Of a stretch of 64,000 bases of DNA, positions 58,694 through 64,000 are shown piece after piece (positions within the stretch are counted from its first letter, which is position 1; every line of letters begins with the position of its first letter). The notes under the pieces were generated by a model. It was not told the origin of the DNA. It did no database searches and saw only the letters and a program-made list of their open reading frames with translations. The stretch is taken from contig JALRME010000034.1 of the NCBI GenBank assembly GCA_026120035.1, forward strand, positions 62,001-126,000. Reading direction: 5' to 3'. A program made the translations under genes and the position numbers. The stretch is from Coleophoma eucalyptorum (lineage: Eukaryota > Ascomycota > Leotiomycetes > Helotiales > Dermateaceae).

Positions 58694-59975
58694 ATGGCAA
58701 CTCATCCAGCAGTTATTACCACTGCTGTTCAACAGCCCCTCGAGATCGCACAACGGCCTACTGTTGCCCCTCAGGAAGGTGAAGTTCGTGTGCGGGTAGA
58801 ATGGGTGTCTTCGTCGCCCCTGGATGTTTATCAGGTAGATGCCGGCTTAATGGTACAACACCCACAAGGTCTTGGAGATAGCGCTGCCGGAACTGTGGTC
58901 GAGGTCGGCTCCGGTGTTCAGCGTCTCAATGTTGGCGACCGCGTCTTGGGCTTCCTTTTCCATGGGGAAAAAGAGCGAACATATCAAGTCTATGTTACTG
59001 CTCCCGAGCATATGATTGGAAAGGTATGATTAACACTGTTCTCTGGAATCCGCATGGATTTTGAATACAGGATTTCTTTACATGTTTCTCGCACGTACTT
59101 TCATGATCTATTTACTGATTTTACAAAATAGATCCCAAGCGATATCTCAACCGCAGCCGCAGCAACTCTTCCCAATAACTTTTGCACGGCTTTCTACTCC
59201 TTGTCTGTCGAGCTTGGATTGAACTTCCCCTGGCCAAAACCTGAAAACTATGTTCCAGAACATCATCAGGATAGACCAATTCTTGTCTGGGGTGTAGGTA
59301 GTTCCGTCGGACAATACGCCCTTCAAGTCCTGAAATACTACGATTACACAAATGTTACAGCAACTGCTTCCCCCAAACATTTTGAGAAGCTTAGTTCCTA
59401 CGGTGCTCAACTAGTTGATTACAACGATACTGAAGCTGTTAACGCCATCAAAGCCAAATTCTCAGCTCAAGGTAGCGAACAAGGACGTGTTTTTGATTGT
59501 ATCGATTCCAAAGATGGATCTCTTGCACCAATCTCCAAGATTGCCACGAAGCCCGGTACGATTGTCGCTGCTTTGCTGCCTGTAGTTATCAGCCCTGCAA
59601 CAACCACAGCACCAGTTCAACTCTCGCCTCATGTGGCAAAGGAGGCAAACTGGGCCGAAGGTGTTGAGGTGAAGGCAGTGGCTACGTATTATTACGAAGC
59701 AGTATGTATCTTCTCAAGCTCGAGTAGTTGTCTTAGACAAAAAGCACGCTCACATTACTTAGAACTCATTGCTCAAAGAGAAGCTCCAGCCAGATATCAT
59801 GCCTACGCTCCTCGCTCAGGGGGTCATCCAACCGAACGCCCAACGGGTAATTGAGGCACCGACATTATTAGAGCGCGCCCAAAATGCGCTTGACATTATG
59901 CGATCTGGTACCGTTAGTGGAGAGAGACTGGTGTGGCGCGTGTGGACTCCTGAGGAGTTTCCGGAATTGAAATAA
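58694..59975 (+). CDS. MDR-family oxidoreductase (quinone/enoyl reductase-like)
   Basis: Exons 58694-59023, 59132-59701 and 59763-59975 give 370 residues; introns are 108 and 61 bp. The N-terminal GroES-like half includes VEWVSSSPLDVYQVDAGLM and GLGDSAAGTVVEVGSGVQRL. The Rossmann half has ILVWGVGSSVGQYALQVLKY (the GxGxxG-type nucleotide site written VGSSVG) and FDCIDSKDGS. The Cys/His set that binds catalytic zinc in alcohol dehydrogenases is absent, so this is a zinc-independent member like fungal quinone oxidoreductases and the trans-acting enoyl reductases. It probably uses NADPH. It lies next to a Gre2-like reductase, but no synthase gene is present to suggest a metabolite cluster. Confidence 0.9.
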
Positions 59976-60808
59976 ATCATGGAAAACATAACTCGGATTT
60001 CGAATGAGTAGATGGCGATAAAGAGAAGCAAAATTATTGGAAATACGATGTTAGTACTTCTTCTGTATTTCTTAATAGTTTAGCGTTAGCGTTTATTTTG
60101 CAACCTGCAAGAAGTCTCTTAAATTTTTCTAAGTTGTTAACGGTAGATATGTGATGGTAGACTGTAACAGGTACTTCTTAGATTGTGGTACTACATACAG
60201 AGTCGCTAACAGCAAATAAATGAGTAATTATGTTAGTCAAGGCTTAATTTCGCTTAGCGTGTGCGCTATTTAAATTCCTGTAGCTATACATTTCCGCAAT
60301 GCAATAGAGCCGAGTGCAGACGTACAATGGGACTATTTTGGCAAGACTGAAGGAAGTGAGACACGGGAATGCCAGTGCCGGTGGTAACATATTCTAGTAT
60401 GTTTGTAGCTGGAGAGTCATAATGGAGAGTCACAGCACCTGGACTTGGTTTCTTACCACTTAAAAAGTAATGAAGGGAGGTATGACTATGTTAGGCTTTA
60501 GGGCTCGCCCAGGCTTAAAAGTACTCACCTGTTATTTGTACATACGTTCAAGCCACGAGCGGGGTAGATAACAGTGGATAAGTTGAATATAAAGGACCAA
60601 TAACACGACCTAGTTCCTAAAGCTGACTCTTCCCAAGGCTGACTCCTTGCAGCCTAATATGCGAAGCAAATCCTTTTTAAGCCGCATCCAAAGCAGCTGA
60701 AAAGATGACGAGGCTGCTGAAATACCCAAGGAAACCTGAAAGATTATTTATGTGACGAGACAATTACGACGGTATTTAGCAATACACTCGCTGATATACT
60801 ACTGCAGG
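59976..60808. other. intergenic
   Basis: An 833-bp spacer before the last HET gene. The reading frame of that gene is open for some codons before its ATG, so a short upstream exon cannot be excluded. Confidence 0.4.
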
Positions 60809-62842
60809 ATGGACAAGGTCTCCGGGTTTCGCTACACGCGCCTTCGGGATACCCAAGAGCTACGCCTTGTCAAGATTGAGCCAGATTCAAAATCAGGCTT
60901 CCTATCCTGCTCGATTGAATCTTTCTCACTCACTACAAATCCCCAGTTACAATACTTCGCCCTTTCGTATGAATGGGGCCCGGACGATGGTACGCGGAGG
61001 CATATATTATTAAATGGACAAAAGGTGGCTATTGGAGAAAACTTATGGCAAGCCTTATGGCACCTACGCAAAAGAGGCATAAGCAACAGCGGAGATGCTT
61101 TATATACTAATGAGCATCGAGATTTATTTCTTGACCGCATGTCAACACCAAGTACATGGCAGTGCGGAAGCTGGCTTTGGGTTGATGCTCTATGCATCAA
61201 CCAGAATGATACAGAGGAGAAGAATCATCAGGTTCGCCTAGTGCCTCAAATCTATCGTAATGCGAAAGAAGTACTCGCATGGCTGGGGCCATTCGGCGCA
61301 TCGCCATATTCATACTGGTACAATGAAGATGAAGGTGCTTCTAGTTACGTCTATTCAATGCGCGCTCTATCCCGAGATCGTGGTAATGGGGGCCTTGCCA
61401 GCCTGGTGGGCTCTGGAAGCAGAGAAGTCAGTGTATTGAAGGTTCTCAGAGCTCTTTTAAACCGGCCATACTGGCAGAGAATTTGGGTTGTTCAGGAACT
61501 AACTCATGCATCAACGATTTTCTACATCTGCGGCGATTTTCTCATCGATCCCTCTGTTTTAAACTATTTCCAGCCCTTTGGTACAAGGGAGATGGACGAT
61601 CCAGAATATGAAAGCGACAATGAACTGGGTCTCATTCAACCGTCGAATGAAGTACAGTCGTCTGTCAGCTATCGCCTGATCATGGATATATTTCGATTAT
61701 CGGTATTCGAGGGGTCTCTATATCGATATGGTCGCCGTGGTCGCCGTTTTGATAGTGTAGAAGGATTTCGATTTGAGAGTGATGCTGAGGTCCTTGCCAG
61801 GATCCGGGGAGATATTCGCGGCATAATACACAGTCGAGGCTATGTTATTGATGAGCACCGGAAATCAGCGCGAGCAAATACCCTGGAGGAACTACTGTGG
61901 ACTTGCCAAGGCTCTTCGTGCTCTGACCCGAGAGATAAGATATATGCACTTTTGGGCCTCGCAGTAGATTGTCAGCACAGTGAGATAGAAGTCGATTACT
62001 CCAAGTCTCTATTCGAGGTATACCAAGATGCCATTTACTTTTACTCCAAGTCGAATAGCCATCCTGGAGCCTGGTATATGCCTAGAGTAGTTCGCTTCAG
62101 TCAACTTCTTCAGAGAGCATTTGAAAGCGAGACTGTGTGGCAGGAAATCGGTGAAGACAAGAATAGCAAGACTAATGGGATTTCTACAGAGAGTATCAAG
62201 GCCCAAGGCATTTTCACTGGAACAGTATGTCGATTGAAAAGAATTTCCAACTATAACTACGGACAAGATTGTGGATACAGCTCAACGGACTCAACAAACC
62301 TCGACGATGATTTTTTCGACAATCTTCAAAAGATTATGACTATTAGTGCGAATAATTCATTTGGTTTTCTCCCAGGTCAGTGGTCCCAAATTTTAAATAA
62401 GTTTAAAAACGCTAACTTTTGTTCAGGTTGCACCACTAGCACTAGCAGCTTGCGGCCGATGCCAGTAAAATCCCATACCAAAACTGTATATCCACGGGAT
62501 GATCACCTGGGATTCTTGAACTTCCGAATGGAGAATGGTCGAACAGGTATCATCTCTGCAAATGCACAAAGGGGTGATATCATCTGCCAGTTTCGAGATT
62601 GCGATGTTGGTGCTGTACTGCGCAAAGCTCCTGATGATGTCATATTCAGTATTGTGGGAAGAGCAATGATTCGAAAAAGCCAAAAGGAGAGTTTATTGGA
62701 AGAAAGTCTCTCTTGGGACGAAGTTAAATGGAGGCAGTTTACTCACAGTATGCCTTCCTTCAACCACGGAAACGACGCGCCAGTGGACAAAATAATAAAT
62801 CTGGAGCTTGACATAGCCACACTCCAGCAGCTGACTAGATGA
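60809..62842 (+). CDS. HET-domain protein, single exon
   Basis: An uninterrupted frame of 677 residues from ATG at 60809. The first ATG in the open frame was chosen. The HET domain runs from LQYFALSYEWGPDDGTRRHI through ILLNGQKVAIGENLWQAL, WLWVDALCINQNDTEEKNHQ and the IYRNAKEVLAWLGP block, then RPYWQRIWVVQELTHAS. The DPRDKIYALLGLAVDCQ block is typical of this large HET subclass. Between the second and third HET motifs is an insert of about 30 residues (ISNSGDALYTNEHRDLFL and beyond). The C-terminal part has no clear domain. Likely role: incompatibility-type cell death or a related response. Confidence 0.93.
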   Translation: MDKVSGFRYTRLRDTQELRLVKIEPDSKSGFLSCSIESFSLTTNPQLQYFALSYEWGPDDGTRRHILLNGQKVAIGENLWQALWHLRKRGISNSGDALYTNEHRDLFLDRMSTPSTWQCGSWLWVDALCINQNDTEEKNHQVRLVPQIYRNAKEVLAWLGPFGASPYSYWYNEDEGASSYVYSMRALSRDRGNGGLASLVGSGSREVSVLKVLRALLNRPYWQRIWVVQELTHASTIFYICGDFLIDPSVLNYFQPFGTREMDDPEYESDNELGLIQPSNEVQSSVSYRLIMDIFRLSVFEGSLYRYGRRGRRFDSVEGFRFESDAEVLARIRGDIRGIIHSRGYVIDEHRKSARANTLEELLWTCQGSSCSDPRDKIYALLGLAVDCQHSEIEVDYSKSLFEVYQDAIYFYSKSNSHPGAWYMPRVVRFSQLLQRAFESETVWQEIGEDKNSKTNGISTESIKAQGIFTGTVCRLKRISNYNYGQDCGYSSTDSTNLDDDFFDNLQKIMTISANNSFGFLPGQWSQILNKFKNANFCSGCTTSTSSLRPMPVKSHTKTVYPRDDHLGFLNFRMENGRTGIISANAQRGDIICQFRDCDVGAVLRKAPDDVIFSIVGRAMIRKSQKESLLEESLSWDEVKWRQFTHSMPSFNHGNDAPVDKIINLELDIATLQQLTR

Positions 62843-63579
62843 TTCAAGGGACATAAACTGTAATTGCTCGATAGGTACGAAGCAGGATGATAATTTGTCA
62901 TAGTTTTAGGGTTCAGTACACTATGATAGAAAAATTGTTTAGTTCCAATAACCTCTGGGACTTGGCAAATTTGTGTATTACTGCTCGCAACCTTGGTTTC
63001 AGAAAGAGAGATCACACGAGGCAGACTCGGAGGAAATTGTTATCCACTGAGCACTGGGGCTGAATCAAAGTAGTAGTATTGTTGTGGCGCAGTCAGTTCC
63101 ACAGCATACAGCGGCTTAAGGAACTAGTTTGTATATCCCACAAGCTGTGGCATCTCTTGCCTTCACTTTGTGAGTCCATCACTTGTGTTATCTTCTATGC
63201 AGGTTTATTTAGCAGTGTCAATCGAAGGGCTCAAAATTAGGCATCAGACAATCTAGCTTGAGGACACAAGAAGGAAGCACAAATATTTAAGGACGCACAC
63301 TAGGTTCAGTATGCAAATAAAAGCTTGCCTAGTCCTGTTAGTAGCAATTTTAAGGCACAAGGAATGCTAGACGCTTATAGAAAATGCTCGCTTTCAAGAA
63401 GTGTATCTACAATGCTAGCCCCAATACGACAAGAAAAACATGCAAAAACCCCAAGGTACAAACAGGCTCAGTACGCATATAAAATGTTCCCAGCTCATCG
63501 TATTTACAGATCCCCCTTCTTTCTAGAAAATACCCTAGGCAGGTGATAGATACTATTTTCTAATCAGGACATAAACGCA
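62843..63579. other. intergenic, convergent 3' ends
   Basis: Lies between the HET gene and the minus-strand coiled-coil gene. Open frames at 62743-63015 minus and 63325-63546 plus show no domain. Confidence 0.4.
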
Positions 63580-64000
63580 TCAACCCGATGCTTTCCCCCC
63601 GAGGCTGGTCCCCGTTCTCGTGATCACCTGAGCGATTGTAGAAAGCGCAGCTTCGCACTCTTGAACCTTAGTTCGAAGCGTCGAGATAGTGTTAGAATGC
63701 TGGCGCGCCTCTTCCAAGAGTTCGGTATTCTTCCTCTGCAATTCCTTGATTTCCTCATCCTTATGCCTAACCTGACATCGCATCTGTTCGTTCTGCTCAG
63801 AGAGCAAGACGCACTGCTCGCTAGCTAGCCTGGAGTTTTTCTCTGCTGCAAATACTCGTCCGTTAGCCTTTTTTGCCCAGTTTTGAGCAGACTGGATGTA
63901 GTGATATGCACCGTCGAAGAGGAACTGGATGTCGCTATCCACTGAGGAAGTCTTCTCCAGCGGGGTCGACCCAGCACTTTTGCATGTTGCAACTGATGAT
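63580..64000 (-). CDS. coiled-coil protein, 3' end only
   Basis: The frame is open from the right window edge to TAG/TGA at 63580, so the start lies outside. About 140 residues are visible. FLFDGAYHYIQSAQNWAKKA is followed by a long heptad-type coiled-coil (KNSRLASEQCVLLSEQNEQM and HKDEEIKELQRKNTELLEEA) to near the C-terminus, which ends GTSLGGKASG. No catalytic motif is seen. I do not recognise the family; a structural or scaffold role is only an inference from the coiled-coil. Confidence 0.6.
   Translation of the reverse strand, partial: SSVATCKSAGSTPLEKTSSVDSDIQFLFDGAYHYIQSAQNWAKKANGRVFAAEKNSRLASEQCVLLSEQNEQMRCQVRHKDEEIKELQRKNTELLEEARQHSNTISTLRTKVQECEAALSTIAQVITRTGTSLGGKASG

Noticed and set aside
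1..64000. CRISPR arrays, bacterial operons, rRNA genes
   Set aside because: None found; gene structure is eukaryotic throughout and repeats are coding or transposon-borne.

Overview
The window is nuclear DNA of a filamentous ascomycete (Pezizomycotina, most like Eurotiomycetes). The evidence is short introns (about 45-150 bp) with GTRAGT-type donors and CTAAC/CTRAY branch points, three Zn(II)2Cys6 regulators, HET-domain and NACHT/NB-ARC genes, and a pogo/Fot1-like transposon carrying RIP-type C-to-T/G-to-A damage. Exon coordinates were built by hand from splice signals and reading-frame continuity. No RNA evidence was available and no database was searched.

Left part (1-14.8 kb): the 3' end of a BTB/POZ gene, a GNAT acetyltransferase, a Zn2Cys6 regulator, a Dabb-domain protein and a dead pogo-like element. 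After these comes a homogentisate catabolic block: fumarylacetoacetase (minus strand) and homogentisate 1,2-dioxygenase (plus strand) fire divergently from a shared 753-bp region that carries a duplicated sequence element. A CYP504-type P450 follows. CYP504 enzymes hydroxylate phenylacetates toward homogentisate, so the three genes form one aromatic ring-degradation route. The P450 has an apparent mutated 5' splice site.

Middle part (15-42 kb): an accessory region dominated by fungal NLR and HET (allorecognition/immunity-like) genes. In order they are PNP-NB-ARC-TPR, a HET protein, DUF7708-like-NACHT-ankyrin, and HET-NACHT-WD40 of the HNWD class. All three NLRs have nearly identical tandem repeats at their C-termini. 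Between them lie an FAD-dependent amine oxidase, an MFS transporter plus adjacent Zn2Cys6 regulator that share a palindromic CGG-N5-CCG site in their upstream regions, and a small cysteine-rich secreted protein placed between the ankyrin and WD40 NLRs.

Right part (43-64 kb): a decayed secreted-protein gene, a tannase/feruloyl esterase, a PLAC8 protein, an Upc2-like Zn2Cys6 regulator, an atypical SDR with a 10-nt micro-exon, two further HET-domain genes, a Gre2-like reductase with a GATA-rich upstream region, an MDR-type reductase, and the 3' end of a coiled-coil gene running off the right edge. Six HET/NLR genes in about 47 kb mark this as a fast-evolving accessory segment.
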